Source: Sulfurimonas sp.
GTDB taxonomy: Bacteria; Campylobacterota; Campylobacteria; Campylobacterales; Sulfurimonadaceae
DNA: 64,000 bases
Direction of reading: 5' to 3'
Assembly (NCBI GenBank): GCA_016744115.1
Contig: JADGEZ010000001.1
Coordinates: forward strand, 1 to 64,000
Both the position numbers and the translations under genes were made by a program. How positions within the stretch are numbered: the first letter of the stretch is position 1; each line of letters begins with the position of its first letter. The notes under the pieces were generated by a model. That model searched no databases, was not told the DNA's origin, and was given only the letters and a program-made list of their open reading frames with translations. Positions 18,342 to 28,842 of the stretch are shown here, piece after piece.

Positions 18342-18344
18342 ACA

Positions 18345-19349
18345 ATGGTAAAAATTGCTATTGATGCAATGGGCGGGGACTTTGGTCCTGAGCCAATTGT
18401 TAAAGGTTGTGTTGCTGCCTTAAAGAAAAAAAACTTCATACCTATTCTTATAGGGAAAAAATCCGAAATTTTACCTCTGTTACCTCGACGTTATAGAGAT
18501 AAGATTTCTATTATAGAAACAGATGATGTGATTTCTATGAGTGATGCTGCTACGGATGCAATCAAAAGAAAACAAAGTACTATTTACAAAGCTATAGAGA
18601 TGGTAAAAAATGGGGAAGCTGACGGTGTCGTTTCCGCTGGACATAGTGGTGCAACTATGACTCTTGCTACTCTTCGTCTTGGTCGTCTAAAGGGAGTATC
18701 TCGTCCAGCTTTAATTACCTTTATGCCAACCGTGAAGGGTCGCAGAACTGTTGTTTTAGATGTTGGAGCTAATGTTGATTCTAAACCTGAGCATCTTGTA
18801 CAGTTTGCAATTATGGGTGCTTGTTATGCTCGTGATGTTATGGGTTATGACAATCCTAAAATTGGTCTCTTAGCAAACGGTGAAGAGGAAACTAAAGGAA
18901 ATGAAGTAACAAAGGTAGCTCATAAGCTACTCAAAAACTATGACGGTTTTATAGGGAATGTTGAAGGTGGAGATATTTTCAATGGCTCTTGTGATGTTAT
19001 TACATGCGATGGATTTATAGGAAACTTAATTCTTAAAACTAGTGAGGGTGTGGCATCAACGATAAGTTATTTGATAAAAGATTATATACGAAAATCACCT
19101 ATTGCCATTACTGGGGCACTTTTAATGAGAAAAGTATTTAGACTTCTCAAAAAAGAGATTGATTATGCTGAAGTTGGTGGAGCACCCCTTATTGGTATAA
19201 AAGGTTGTGCGATTGTGAGTCATGGCAAGAGCAATGCAAAAGCTATGGAAAATGCAATTTATCAAGCAATTTCGTATGTTGATAATCATGTTAATGATCA
19301 TATTTTAGAAAGGCTAGAAGAATATACTCAAACGATTAAGGAACTATAA
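18345..19349 (+). CDS. plsX: Phosphate acyltransferase PlsX
   Basis: Converts acyl-ACP to acyl-phosphate, the donor for PlsY in phospholipid synthesis; peripheral to the membrane. The start [19 protein letters not shown] is diagnostic, with SAGHSGATM and [13 protein letters not shown] further on. 334 aa is normal. Its stop shares a base with the fabH start, giving coupled translation in the rpmF-plsX-fabH unit. Confidence 0.97.
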   Translation: MVKIAIDAMGGDFGPEPIVKGCVAALKKKNFIPILIGKKSEILPLLPRRYRDKISIIETDDVISMSDAATDAIKRKQSTIYKAIEMVKNGEADGVVSAGHSGATMTLATLRLGRLKGVSRPALITFMPTVKGRRTVVLDVGANVDSKPEHLVQFAIMGACYARDVMGYDNPKIGLLANGEEETKGNEVTKVAHKLLKNYDGFIGNVEGGDIFNGSCDVITCDGFIGNLILKTSEGVASTISYLIKDYIRKSPIAITGALLMRKVFRLLKKEIDYAEVGGAPLIGIKGCAIVSHGKSNAKAMENAIYQAISYVDNHVNDHILERLEEYTQTIKEL

Positions 19350-20347
19350 TGGCTTATGCTGCATTTCGCTCTATTGGTGCTTATGTCCCAAGTAAAATCT
19401 TAACAAATGACGATCTCTCGAAAATGGTTGATACTACTGATGAATGGATTAGTAAAAGAACGGGTATTAAAGAGAGACATATCGCAGAAGAAAATGAGAC
19501 TACAAGCGACCTCGGAGTTGAGGCAGCAAAATTAGCAATACAGCGAAGCGGAATTGATAAAAGTGAGATTGACCTTGTGATTTGTGCGACTATTTCACCT
19601 GATTATTTTTGTATGCCTTCTACTGCAACTATTATCTCTAAAAAACTTGAACTTAATCCCGTAATGGCATTTGATATTTCAGCTGCTTGTACTGGTTTTG
19701 TATATATTTTAGGTATCGCAAAAGCATTTATTGAATCAGGGATGAAAAAAAATGTACTTATAATCGGAGCTGAGAAATTATCAGCTATTACAGATTATAC
19801 TGATCGTGGAACTTGTATATTATTTGGTGATGGAGCTGGGGCTGCTATTATTTCAGCAACACAAAATAAAGATGAAGCGATTATAGATGTGCATACTGGT
19901 GCAGATGGTACTTATGCTGATTTACTTATGACACCAAATGGTGGTACAGGTTCTCCTCATGACAACCTTGAAGCAGAAGCTGGCACTTGTTTTATGCAGA
20001 TGAAAGGGAACGAGACTTTCAAAGTTGCTGTTCGTACACTCACAAAAGATGTCAAAGAGATTCTCCAAGCCAATGATATAAAAAGTGATGATGTAAAACA
20101 TTTTATTCCACATCAAGCAAATTATAGAATCATTAAAGCTGTTGGAGATGCCTTAAAGATGAAAGAAGAACAGGTTGTACTAACGGTTGCAAAATATGGT
20201 AATACCTCTGGAGCATCAATTCCTATGGCAGTCAATGATATCTATGAGCAAGGAAAACTAAAGTTAGGTGATTTAATGCTTTTTGATGCTTTTGGTGGCG
20301 GTCTTACTTGGGGTTCAGCACTTATTCCTTTTTCACCTTTAAAGTAG
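19349..20347 (+). CDS. fabH: 3-oxoacyl-ACP synthase III
   Basis: Starts fatty-acid synthesis by condensing acetyl-CoA with malonyl-ACP. The catalytic triad is visible: Cys in [13 protein letters not shown], His in [11 protein letters not shown] and Asn in [10 protein letters not shown]. The [17 protein letters not shown] start is typical. 332 aa. aroK follows after 13 bases and may be co-transcribed. Confidence 0.98.
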   Translation: MAYAAFRSIGAYVPSKILTNDDLSKMVDTTDEWISKRTGIKERHIAEENETTSDLGVEAAKLAIQRSGIDKSEIDLVICATISPDYFCMPSTATIISKKLELNPVMAFDISAACTGFVYILGIAKAFIESGMKKNVLIIGAEKLSAITDYTDRGTCILFGDGAGAAIISATQNKDEAIIDVHTGADGTYADLLMTPNGGTGSPHDNLEAEAGTCFMQMKGNETFKVAVRTLTKDVKEILQANDIKSDDVKHFIPHQANYRIIKAVGDALKMKEEQVVLTVAKYGNTSGASIPMAVNDIYEQGKLKLGDLMLFDAFGGGLTWGSALIPFSPLK

Positions 20348-20360
20348 CACTTGAAATCTT

Positions 20361-20870
20361 ATGAAAAATATTATACTTATTGGTTTCATGGGTGTAGGTA
20401 AAGGGAGTATCGCTAGAGAAATAGTGAAAAACTCTTCTTATATGGCGATTGACACTGATGACTTAATTGAAAGTATGCAAAACAAAAAAATTAAACAAAT
20501 CTTTAAAGAAGATGGCGAGGTTTATTTTCGCCAATTAGAAAAAAATGTTTCCTTATGGCTTGAAAAAAGTGTTAAAAGTACGCTTATTTCAACTGGAGGT
20601 GGTTTTTATAAGGTTAAAAATTTAAAAAAAATTGCCACAGTTGTTTTTCTTGATTCTCCTTTTGATAAAATTATTAAACGCATCAAAGAGCATCCAAACG
20701 CAAAAGCAAAATTTAAAAAAAGACCCTTACTGAGTGACCTAAAAGCCGCTAAGGAACTTTATAAGAAAAGACGTCCCGAATATTTAAAATTAGCGGATAT
20801 AGTTATAGATGTGAGTGATAAAACAGCACTCAATTGTACAAAAGAGATTCTTAAAAAGGTAAAAAAATGA
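20361..20870 (+). CDS. aroK: Shikimate kinase
   Basis: Phosphorylates shikimate in aromatic amino-acid synthesis. The fold is recognisable: P-loop at residues 8-17, DTDDLIE (Mg/shikimate Asp), EVYFRQLE, the STGGG shikimate-binding loop, and the lid RPLLSD. The P-loop reads GFMGVGKGS, so the residue after the catalytic Lys is Gly, not Ser/Thr, with a Ser next to it. That is unusual for a Walker A motif but may be normal in this genus. It overlaps the next gene by four bases. Confidence 0.9.
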   Translation: MKNIILIGFMGVGKGSIAREIVKNSSYMAIDTDDLIESMQNKKIKQIFKEDGEVYFRQLEKNVSLWLEKSVKSTLISTGGGFYKVKNLKKIATVVFLDSPFDKIIKRIKEHPNAKAKFKKRPLLSDLKAAKELYKKRRPEYLKLADIVIDVSDKTALNCTKEILKKVKK

Positions 20871-21289
20871 AACTAAAAAAAACTATACTTGCATTATTGA
20901 TTTTGACTTCATCATTATTTTCATCCCAAATAAATTGGGCAAAAGATTTTGATAGTGGTATTGTAAAGGCTAGAAAAGTCAATAAACCTGTATTATTTGT
21001 ATTTTCTCGTCACTCGTGTCATTATTGTAGAGTCTTAGACTCAACAACATTTAAAGATAAAAAAGTAATAAGAGCATTAAATAAAGACTTTGTATCTATC
21101 ATCTCTTATTCAGATGAAAATGATTATACTCCAAGAGAATTATGGAGACCAGGTACGCCTACTTTATGGTTTTTAAATCCAAATGGCAAGCCTTTGTTTC
21201 AGCCAATTAATGGTGCGATTGATGCTCCAAATTTTTTGCAATCTCTCGCTATTGTAAAAAAAGAATTTGATTTGATTTCAGGAAAATAA
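20867..21289 (+). CDS. Periplasmic thioredoxin-fold protein
   Basis: A 140-aa exported protein: residues 1-20 are a signal peptide ending around SLFSS. The mature part is a thioredoxin-like domain with the active-site pair in SRHSCHYCRVL and the cis-Pro region RPGTPTLWF. This resembles the thioredoxin_7/SoxW-like group. It probably reduces or isomerises disulfides in the periplasm, perhaps for cytochrome c maturation, but no partner is adjacent. It overlaps aroK by four bases and directly abuts hisD. Confidence 0.8.
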   Translation: MKLKKTILALLILTSSLFSSQINWAKDFDSGIVKARKVNKPVLFVFSRHSCHYCRVLDSTTFKDKKVIRALNKDFVSIISYSDENDYTPRELWRPGTPTLWFLNPNGKPLFQPINGAIDAPNFLQSLAIVKKEFDLISGK

Positions 21290-22600
21290 ATGATTTTTAT
21301 TAAGAGTAAAGATAGTAATTTTAAAAGTGATTTTCAGGTACTTTTAAATCGTGGAAAAATGGATATGGCTCAAGTGAGTTCTGTTGTACAAAATATTATA
21401 CAAGAGATAAAAACTGATAAAAACAAGGCTTTAAAAAAACATATTTCAAAATTTGATAACTGGACACCTAATACAAATGATGACTTGAAAATTTGCACTA
21501 TATCAATGGAAAAAGCATATAGCAATATTGATAATCAACTCAAGGATGCTCTTCATTTAGCATATGATAGAATTAAAATATATCATGAAAAACAAAAACC
21601 AAAATCATGGTTTGATGATGAGTCTAATGGAACGATTTTAGGGCAAAGAGTAACAGCGGTTGATAGTGCAGGTTTGTATATTCCAGGTGGAAAAGCCGCC
21701 TATCCATCATCTCTTTTGATGAATGTTATTCCAGCTCAAGTTGCAGGAGTTAAAAATATAGTAATATGTACACCAACACCAGATAATGAACCAAATGAAC
21801 TTTTACTAGCAGCCTGTCATTTATGTGGAGTAAACCAAGTGTATAAGGTTGGTGGTGCATCAGCTATTGCGGCTATGGCTTATGGAACACAGACTATTCC
21901 TAAAGTAGATGTAATTACGGGTCCTGGAAATATTTTTGTTGCAACTGCTAAAAAATTGGTTTTTGGAGATGTAAATATAGATATGATTGCAGGACCTAGT
22001 GAAATTGGTATCTTAGCTGATGATTCTGCTGATGCTTCGCATTTAGCAATAGATTTACTCTCTCAAGCTGAGCATGATGAGATGGCAAGTTCTATTTTAA
22101 TAACTCCATCACAAGCCTTAGCTGACGCAGTAAAAGTAGAGATAAAAAACTGGCTAGTCAAGCTACCTCGTCAAGAGATGGCTCGTAAGTCTATACAAGA
22201 GCGAGGGGCGATCATAGTAACAGATACTATGGAAGAAGCGATTGACTTAATGAACGAGATAGCCCCTGAACATTTAGAAATTGCGACTGATTCTCCATTT
22301 GAATTATTGCCACTTATCAAACATGCAGGTGCAATTTTTCTAGGTCATAATACTCCTGAGGCAATTGGTGATTATGTTGCTGGACCAAATCATACCTTAC
22401 CAACTGGTGGAACTGCAAAATTCTATTCACCACTTGGAGTTGAAAATTTTATGAAAAAAACTTCAATCATCTCTTTTTCAAAAAAGGGCATTAACGAAAT
22501 TGGAGAAGCCTGTGCTTTAATCGCAAAGACCGAAGGTTTAACTGCTCATGAACAATCAGTTAGGGTAAGATTAAAAACACTCAGGACAGGTTCCATTTAA
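21290..22600 (+). CDS. hisD: Histidinol dehydrogenase
   Basis: Zn-dependent enzyme catalysing the last two steps of histidine synthesis (histidinol to histidine). Motifs: ITGPGNIFVATAK, DMIAGPSEIGILAD, LLSQAEHDEMASS with the metal/catalytic residues, APEHLEIAT and the AGPNHTLPTGGTA loop. 436 aa is normal. It starts right after the thioredoxin-like gene. Its 3' end overlaps the convergent Fur-family gene by 30 bases. Confidence 0.97.
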   Translation: MIFIKSKDSNFKSDFQVLLNRGKMDMAQVSSVVQNIIQEIKTDKNKALKKHISKFDNWTPNTNDDLKICTISMEKAYSNIDNQLKDALHLAYDRIKIYHEKQKPKSWFDDESNGTILGQRVTAVDSAGLYIPGGKAAYPSSLLMNVIPAQVAGVKNIVICTPTPDNEPNELLLAACHLCGVNQVYKVGGASAIAAMAYGTQTIPKVDVITGPGNIFVATAKKLVFGDVNIDMIAGPSEIGILADDSADASHLAIDLLSQAEHDEMASSILITPSQALADAVKVEIKNWLVKLPRQEMARKSIQERGAIIVTDTMEEAIDLMNEIAPEHLEIATDSPFELLPLIKHAGAIFLGHNTPEAIGDYVAGPNHTLPTGGTAKFYSPLGVENFMKKTSIISFSKKGINEIGEACALIAKTEGLTAHEQSVRVRLKTLRTGSI

Positions 22601-22969
22601 TATAATTGAACTTTTTTGAAATTTATACTTACTAATATTTCTAGCTTCTTGTAATAAGCTAGAAATATTAAGATGAATATCCGTTACTTTTTTGCATTGA
22701 GTACAAATAACATGAGAATGTTCCTCTTTAATAAGTTCATACAAGTTTTTTTCAGAAGGTATTTTTAGCTCTGACAAAAAACCTTTATCAATCATTGTAT
22801 TAATATTTTTATATATAGTTGAAAGTGAGATTGATGGAAATTTATTTTTCAACTCAGAATACAAAGTATCAATATTTAAATGACCTTGAACATATAATGC
22901 ACCTACAATTTCAAGCCTTTGAGGTGTTGCCTTTAAATCATAGCTTTGAAGGAGTAATGTTTTATCCAT
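22571..22969 (-). CDS. Fur family regulator, PerR-like
   Basis: A 132-aa metal-dependent repressor. The winged helix includes SLSTIYKNINTMIDKGFLSEL, and the metal-binding C-terminal half has HSHVICTQCKKV and NGTCPECF, i.e. the two CxxC pairs of a structural zinc site. The size fits PerR better than iron-sensing Fur. Peroxide sensing would suit the peroxiredoxin at 14852, but the regulon is inference. It diverges from the TPR gene across a 113-base AT-rich gap containing ATTATATTTATTATAAAT, which is faintly like a Per box. Confidence 0.85.
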   Translation of the reverse strand: MDKTLLLQSYDLKATPQRLEIVGALYVQGHLNIDTLYSELKNKFPSISLSTIYKNINTMIDKGFLSELKIPSEKNLYELIKEEHSHVICTQCKKVTDIHLNISSLLQEARNISKYKFQKSSIILNGTCPECF

Positions 22970-23082
22970 ACAAAATTATATCCTATTTATGTTGAAATAC
23001 TAAGCCATTAGGAAATTTTACATGAACTCTCTTAAGTTTATGGTATTATATTTATTATAAATAAAAATATTTAAGGGAAATA

Positions 23083-25440
23083 ATGGCTGACTCAAAAGAA
23101 GAGATAATTATAATAGCAGAAGATGATGCTGCTAGTTTTAGTAACAAAGAATCTATCAATACTCAAAAAGATTCTAACAAAAATATAATTCTTATCATTG
23201 GAGGTATTTTTACTTTCTTGCTCATAATCATATTTTTTGTCTTTATGGAATCAGGGGATAAAGAAAAGATCATCTCTATGGACATAATAGAAAATAAACT
23301 TTTAGAAAATAAACAAAGACCAATCGAACCAAGTAAACTGGAGAATATGATTGCCAAAGCCAATTACTTGTACTCAAATGGCTCTAAAAATGAAGCACTG
23401 AATTTATATGAAAAAATCGCTCTTTATAGTGAAGCAATATCACAATACAATCTAGGTGTAGCTCAACTAAAAGATAAACAATATGCACTTGCACTTCAAA
23501 CATTTCAAAAAGCGATTAACAATCATGAAAAGAGGTGTGTAAGTGCTATTAATGCAGCTGTTTGTTCCCTTCATTTAAATGATGAGGATAACTTCAAATA
23601 TTATATAGATTTAGCCTATGCCTACTTACCTAATGAATTTCAATCCCCTCTATATTCCTACTATTATACCCTAGTAAACTATTATAAAAAAAATTACCTA
23701 GAAGCTCTTAGCTCGCTTAAAAATACTAGCTCTGATGAGTATCCAAGTGTGCAAAAAAATTTAAGAACTAAAATAAATGCCTTATTTGACAACAATTACG
23801 CTGCTATAGAATCTATGGAAAAAAATATTGAAGATAAAGATAGTTTTTCACTAGCATTATTGTATGCAAGGGTTGGAGATATCACATTAGCGCAACAATA
23901 CCTAGAAGATTCTATTATGAAAAATATAGAACCTTCTAGGTCACAATTAGCCTTAGGATTTATCAAGTTAAAATCAGGACAAGTAAGTGAAGGAGCAAAA
24001 GATATTCAAAATGTTACAGATATGTTTCCTGATGAAGTTTATAAATACTATCCCATCAAAGTAACATTAAAAAACTCTCTCTTTGATTCTAAAAAAACTC
24101 AAGTTGTTTACCGAGAAAAGATTAAATCATCAAAACAACTCAACTATCAAAAAATATTTTATTTTTCCCCTTATAAAATATTTAATGCTAACAAATCTAT
24201 TAGTTATATTCGTAAGGGAAATTCAAATATTTATATTGACAATATAGAATCTGCTAAAGATTACCTAACAAAAGGCTCTTCTTCATCTGTAGTAAATGGA
24301 GGAATTACTAGAGCCATAAAAAAAGCCCTTTCTTTTCATACAAGAAAAGCTAATAATGAACTAAAAAAACTTATTAAAGTTCAGCCTAAACATTCTATAT
24401 TACATTACAATTTAGCTTTAACTTATTCACAGATGGGGAATATGATTGATGCCCATAAACATTTTTTACGCTCTTACCATCTTGATGCGAAAAATTATTT
24501 ATCTGGTGTTTATGCTGTTCTTAGTTCTCAACTCATAGATAAAGAAAATACCAAACTAAAGAGTATCTTAAAAGATGATATTTCTCAAGAAGAGGAAAGT
24601 GAATTAAAAACCTTATATACAACACTTATTAGCATAAGCGAAAATGATATTATTTCGAGTATCGACTGGTTAAATAATGATTATAAACCTAGACCATTAT
24701 ACTTAGCCTTAGATATAATTATCTCAATAAATTTGAATAAATTAGATTATGCAAAAAAATCAGCAAAAATACTCACAACGCTACAAGAGAGGGATATTGT
24801 ACCTCATATGATGTATATAGATGCTCACTATAGTCAATACAGCGACAATAAGTATGCAGCAGAAGTATCTACATACCTTAAAAAACAAAATTTTCATTTT
24901 CAAGATCTTTATTATGGACCATTTATTAGTAGATATTTATACACACAGCAAAGTCTTATAACAGGAAAACTTTACTACCTAAGAAAACAATTAAAAAATA
25001 TTATGTCCTCAACCAAAGAACCAATATATGAATTAACAAGCACTCTTGCCTCCGCTTCCTTACTAGATCATGCTTACGAAGAATCATATACACTCTATAA
25101 TGAACTCATTGACAAATTGAAAATCAGAGATGCTAATACTCTTTTTTTAGGTGCTGTTTCTTCAATTGCAGCAGGACATCATGAAAATGCTATAGCACTT
25201 TTGGAGTTATCAAAAATGAAAAATAAAACTTTTATTGAGAGTAGATACGCTTTAGGACTACTCTATTTAGAAGTTCAAAATAATGAGGGGGCTACTATCC
25301 AATTAGCGAGTGTACCTAGTAATGGTTTTGTATCTCAATATTTTAACTTTGACATAGATATAGAAAAACTACTCTCCGAAAAAGAATTAAACAAAGTATT
25401 GCTTAGTAGTTCTAAGAAAAATACCCTATCAAAGATTTAG
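23083..25440 (+). CDS. Large membrane-anchored TPR protein
   Basis: A 785-aa protein with a short acidic cytoplasmic N-terminus, one membrane helix at about residues 31-52 (IILIIGGIFTFLLIIIFFVF), and a large periplasmic part built of tetratricopeptide-like helices. Clear units start near residues 90-160 (SNGSKNEALNLYEKIALYSEA) and 430-470 (HYNLALTYSQMGNMIDAHKHF). No enzymatic domain is visible. It likely scaffolds an envelope complex; similar proteins are annotated only as TPR proteins. It converges on, and overlaps by 29 bases, the psd-like gene. Confidence 0.75.
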   Translation: MADSKEEIIIIAEDDAASFSNKESINTQKDSNKNIILIIGGIFTFLLIIIFFVFMESGDKEKIISMDIIENKLLENKQRPIEPSKLENMIAKANYLYSNGSKNEALNLYEKIALYSEAISQYNLGVAQLKDKQYALALQTFQKAINNHEKRCVSAINAAVCSLHLNDEDNFKYYIDLAYAYLPNEFQSPLYSYYYTLVNYYKKNYLEALSSLKNTSSDEYPSVQKNLRTKINALFDNNYAAIESMEKNIEDKDSFSLALLYARVGDITLAQQYLEDSIMKNIEPSRSQLALGFIKLKSGQVSEGAKDIQNVTDMFPDEVYKYYPIKVTLKNSLFDSKKTQVVYREKIKSSKQLNYQKIFYFSPYKIFNANKSISYIRKGNSNIYIDNIESAKDYLTKGSSSSVVNGGITRAIKKALSFHTRKANNELKKLIKVQPKHSILHYNLALTYSQMGNMIDAHKHFLRSYHLDAKNYLSGVYAVLSSQLIDKENTKLKSILKDDISQEEESELKTLYTTLISISENDIISSIDWLNNDYKPRPLYLALDIIISINLNKLDYAKKSAKILTTLQERDIVPHMMYIDAHYSQYSDNKYAAEVSTYLKKQNFHFQDLYYGPFISRYLYTQQSLITGKLYYLRKQLKNIMSSTKEPIYELTSTLASASLLDHAYEESYTLYNELIDKLKIRDANTLFLGAVSSIAAGHHENAIALLELSKMKNKTFIESRYALGLLYLEVQNNEGATIQLASVPSNGFVSQYFNFDIDIEKLLSEKELNKVLLSSSKKNTLSKI

Positions 25441-26044
25441 AAGCTTCTAATTTATCACCAACTACAACATTAAGCCTAAAATTTTGTGGTATATAAATAT
25501 ATGTAATACCATTTAACATAGTCCCATAACGAGCTGATTGTAAAAAAGACTTTGTCTTTATATTATTTAATCTAATACCACAAAAACTTTGTTTAAGAAT
25601 ATGAGATATTTTTAAAGTATTTTTTTGAGCATCTTCAAAAACTATATTTACATTTTCATTTATTTTCTTAGCTAAATCACTCTCTATATTTAATGCTGTT
25701 CCGTGTTTCATAAGAGAAGATTTAACTCTTGCATTCATAGGAACTCGAAGTGTAGCTACATCTAAGTAAGAACTATCTATACTAAGCTTATATCTGTATT
25801 GTAAGTCATCACACTCTTCGATAGAAATAAGTCTCCCATCTACTGGAGAGAGTACACTGTTTATCTCAAATATAGGGAGTTCCCTTTCAGGATTTCTAAA
25901 TAAGAAGGCAAAAAACATACCTACAAAGAGAGATAAAATACTCAGCACCTCCAAATCGAAGATACTAAACAATATAAAAGCAAGAAATGAAAAAGCTATA
26001 TAAATCCAAGCTTCTTTTGCGATTGGAAATAAGTTATTAGACAT
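25412..26044 (-). CDS. Phosphatidylserine decarboxylase-related membrane protein
   Basis: A 210-aa protein with two N-terminal membrane helices (about residues 12-50) and a domain resembling short-form phosphatidylserine decarboxylases: RNPERELP, LSPVDGRLISIEEC and NARVKSSLMKHG. The self-cleavage site, normally Gly-Ser giving the pyruvoyl group, appears to be Gly-Thr here (SARYGTMLNG). It may therefore be inactive or not a decarboxylase. A membrane protein of this kind follows ftsH in Campylobacter too. It overlaps ftsH by eight bases. Confidence 0.7.
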   Translation of the reverse strand: MSNNLFPIAKEAWIYIAFSFLAFILFSIFDLEVLSILSLFVGMFFAFLFRNPERELPIFEINSVLSPVDGRLISIEECDDLQYRYKLSIDSSYLDVATLRVPMNARVKSSLMKHGTALNIESDLAKKINENVNIVFEDAQKNTLKISHILKQSFCGIRLNNIKTKSFLQSARYGTMLNGITYIYIPQNFRLNVVVGDKLEASKSLIGYFS

Positions 26045-28004
26045 CTTTATCTAACTTATCCGCATCTTTAACCATTTTTGCATCTTCTTTAAGCTCTTGT
26101 GCTATTTCATCCGCAACAACTTCTACTTTAGATTTTATATTATTTCTATCTTCAAAATCAATAATAATATCACGAACTTCATCACCTGTAATATTTTCTT
26201 TTTTATATAAAAGAGCTACCATATCTTCAATAGCATCTTTATACTCTTCTAATCTTTGTATTACAGTGCTATAATGCTCGTCTAATGAAGTTTTAATAAA
26301 CTCATCTGTACTTTGTGCCATCTGTTCACTGTATTCACGAGTAGATTGTTGAGTAGAGCCTAAAAATGATTGCCTACTTTTTTCTAGTACCATAAGTCCA
26401 GCTACATCTGTCATACCGTAGGTTTGCACCATTGATTTAATAATATCAGTAGCTCTTTCTAAGTCATTTCCAGCACCCGTAGAAATTTCACCGATGAACA
26501 CTTGTTCTGCTGCACGACCACCAAGCAGTACATCAACTTCTGCCCACATCTCATGTCTTTGCATCATAAACCTATCTTCTTCTGGTTTATTTAAAGTATA
26601 TCCAAGAGCTGCTAATCCACGAGGAACTATAGAAACCTTAGATACTTTTTTAGCACCTACTGTAGTCTCAGCTAAGAGTGCATGTCCACTTTCATGATAC
26701 GCTACTATCTTTTTCTCTTTTGTATTAATACGGCGAGATTTCTTAGCAAGTCCAGCGATAGCTCTCTCAACTGATTCAAATAAATCTTTTTGTTTTACAG
26801 TTTTTTGACTTTTTCTTCCAGCTAAAAGTGCTGCTTCATTGATGATATTTGCTAAATCAGCCCCTGCTAGGCCAGCTGTTAATCGAGCTATCTCTTCTAT
26901 CTCAACATCTGTATCCATCTTGACATTTTTCATATGAACTTTGAGGATTTTAACACGCCCCTCAAAGTCTGGTTTATCCACTAAAACCTGTCTATCAAAA
27001 CGCCCAGGACGAAGAAGTGCAGCATCTAGAACCTCAGGTCTGTTTGTAGCTGCTAAAATAATAACAGGAGTATTTGTTCCAAAACCGTCCATCTCAGCAA
27101 GGAGTTGATTGAGTGTTTGTTCTCTCTCATCATTTCCACCCATCATGCCACCAGCAGCACGACTTTTACCAATAGCATCAATCTCATCTATAAATATAAT
27201 ACTAGGAGCATCTTTTTTTGCTTGTTCAAATAGATCTCGAACACGAGCTGCACCAACTCCTACAAACATCTCAATAAAACTAGAACCACTTACTGAGAAA
27301 AATGGAACTTCTGCTTCACCCGCAACAGCTTTAGCAAGTAAAGTTTTACCAGTACCAGGTGAACCAACAAGCAAAACACCTTTGGGAATTTTTGCACCAA
27401 TCTCTACATATCTTCCAGGATATTTTAAAAAATCTACAATCTCTTGAACCTCTTCTTTTGCTTCTTCAACACCAGCCACATCATCAAACTTTGTATCTGG
27501 TTTCTCAGAACTGACCATTTTTTTAGAGTTACCCATGCCAAGAATGCCACCACCCATACTTTTTTGCATCCGTCCAGCAAAAAACATCCAAATACCGATA
27601 ATCATCAAAAATGGCAACATCCAACCAAACATCTCTGTAAACCAATTTGTTTCATTAAAACCAATATACTCAATACCTTGTTCTTCTAAACTCTCTGTAA
27701 GTTTTGTATCCCCTCGAACAATTCTAGTTGTATATACTTGTCCATCAGAAGATTTTGCTTTAATATAGGTCTGTCCAATCTCAACTTTAGAGAGACTTTT
27801 TGTAGATATAAGAGATTTAAGCTCTGAATAACTAATCGCCTTTGCTCTACTTGATTGGGTAGTCATCTCCTCATTCATAGTACTATCACCAACGAGTGTT
27901 TTAAATACTAAAATCATCACTACTGAAAAAACAGCAAATGTTATTAATGGATTTTTATTAAAAAAATTATTTTCGTCATTATTATTTGGTTCTTTATTAG
28001 ACAT
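26037..28004 (-). CDS. ftsH: ATP-dependent zinc metalloprotease FtsH
   Basis: Membrane-bound AAA+ protease that degrades misassembled membrane proteins and regulatory proteins. Two N-terminal membrane helices flank a periplasmic domain; then Walker [14 protein letters not shown], Walker [12 protein letters not shown], the SRH with RPGRFDRQV, and the zinc site HESGH with the distal Asp in DLERAT. 655 aa is usual. It lies between prmA and the psd-like gene. Confidence 0.98.
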   Translation of the reverse strand: MSNKEPNNNDENNFFNKNPLITFAVFSVVMILVFKTLVGDSTMNEEMTTQSSRAKAISYSELKSLISTKSLSKVEIGQTYIKAKSSDGQVYTTRIVRGDTKLTESLEEQGIEYIGFNETNWFTEMFGWMLPFLMIIGIWMFFAGRMQKSMGGGILGMGNSKKMVSSEKPDTKFDDVAGVEEAKEEVQEIVDFLKYPGRYVEIGAKIPKGVLLVGSPGTGKTLLAKAVAGEAEVPFFSVSGSSFIEMFVGVGAARVRDLFEQAKKDAPSIIFIDEIDAIGKSRAAGGMMGGNDEREQTLNQLLAEMDGFGTNTPVIILAATNRPEVLDAALLRPGRFDRQVLVDKPDFEGRVKILKVHMKNVKMDTDVEIEEIARLTAGLAGADLANIINEAALLAGRKSQKTVKQKDLFESVERAIAGLAKKSRRINTKEKKIVAYHESGHALLAETTVGAKKVSKVSIVPRGLAALGYTLNKPEEDRFMMQRHEMWAEVDVLLGGRAAEQVFIGEISTGAGNDLERATDIIKSMVQTYGMTDVAGLMVLEKSRQSFLGSTQQSTREYSEQMAQSTDEFIKTSLDEHYSTVIQRLEEYKDAIEDMVALLYKKENITGDEVRDIIIDFEDRNNIKSKVEVVADEIAQELKEDAKMVKDADKLDKDV

Positions 28005-28015
28005 TTATTTCTCTT

Positions 28016-28842
28016 TTATTTTAATTTTACTATCAAAGTTACCCATTCATCTTGATGGATCCTTTGAAGTATTTCACAATCTTTATAGAAGTTTAATACC
28101 TTTTCTTCGTATTTATCTAAAATACCAGAGAGTATTAAAATACCCCCCTCTTCTAGTGCATTTTCAACTCTTTAGCTATAAAAGTAAGTACATCTGCTAC
28201 TATATTTGCCACTACTATGTTATATTTACTCTTAGTTACATTGCATGAACCTTCCCAAATATTATGAAATTTTTCATTATTTAACTCTGCGTTTACTAGA
28301 GAATTATCTACTGAAATAGCGTCAGTATCACAGGCATCAACAATTGCTCCAAGCTTCATAGCTCCAATACCCAAAATACCACTACCACAACCAACATCTA
28401 AAACTCTATCTCCAGATTTAATATACGCTAAGAGAGCTTTTAAAGATGAAGCCGTTGTTGGATGATGTCCCGTTCCAAAAGCTAAGGCTGGATCTATTTT
28501 TATATTTATAAAATTTACTTTCGCTGGTGTCCATGTTGGATGAATGTAAAATTTACCTATAGATAAAGGTTCAACTGACTTTTGATATTGCTCAACCCAA
28601 TCAGTATTTTTCAGCTTTATTTCAACGCACTCTATCTCAATAGTTTCGTTTAAAGCTTTTTGGAGTGCTTCACAAAACTGTTCTATTCCCCAAGCTATAG
28701 TTTTTAAAGAATCTTCACTTCTTATAACAAATCCATCATCTTTTTCTTCAAAGCCTACAGGAACAGTATCTGATAAGAAATCTGAAAAAAGAGAATGGTG
28801 GGATGAAACTTGAACTACTAATTCATAGTAGTATTCTTGCAT
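28016..28842 (-). pseudogene. prmA: Ribosomal protein L11 methyltransferase, frameshifted
   Basis: PrmA trimethylates ribosomal protein L11. The SAM site LDVGCGSGILGIGAMK and the catalytic-loop VVANIVADVL are intact, but the track ORF stops at 28153 (KELKMH*). The reading continues one frame over as ALEEGGILILSGILDKYEEK to a stop at 28016-28018, 11 bases before ftsH. One missing base around 28164-28172 explains everything: restoring it gives about 275 aa, the family length. L11 methylation is dispensable in E. coli, so real loss is possible, but a sequencing deletion is equally likely. Confidence 0.85.

Noticed and set aside
26494-27768. Several ORFs on the plus strand opposite ftsH
   Set aside because: They are antisense shadows of a well-conserved gene, with Ser/Ile/Pro-rich composition and no ribosome binding sites.
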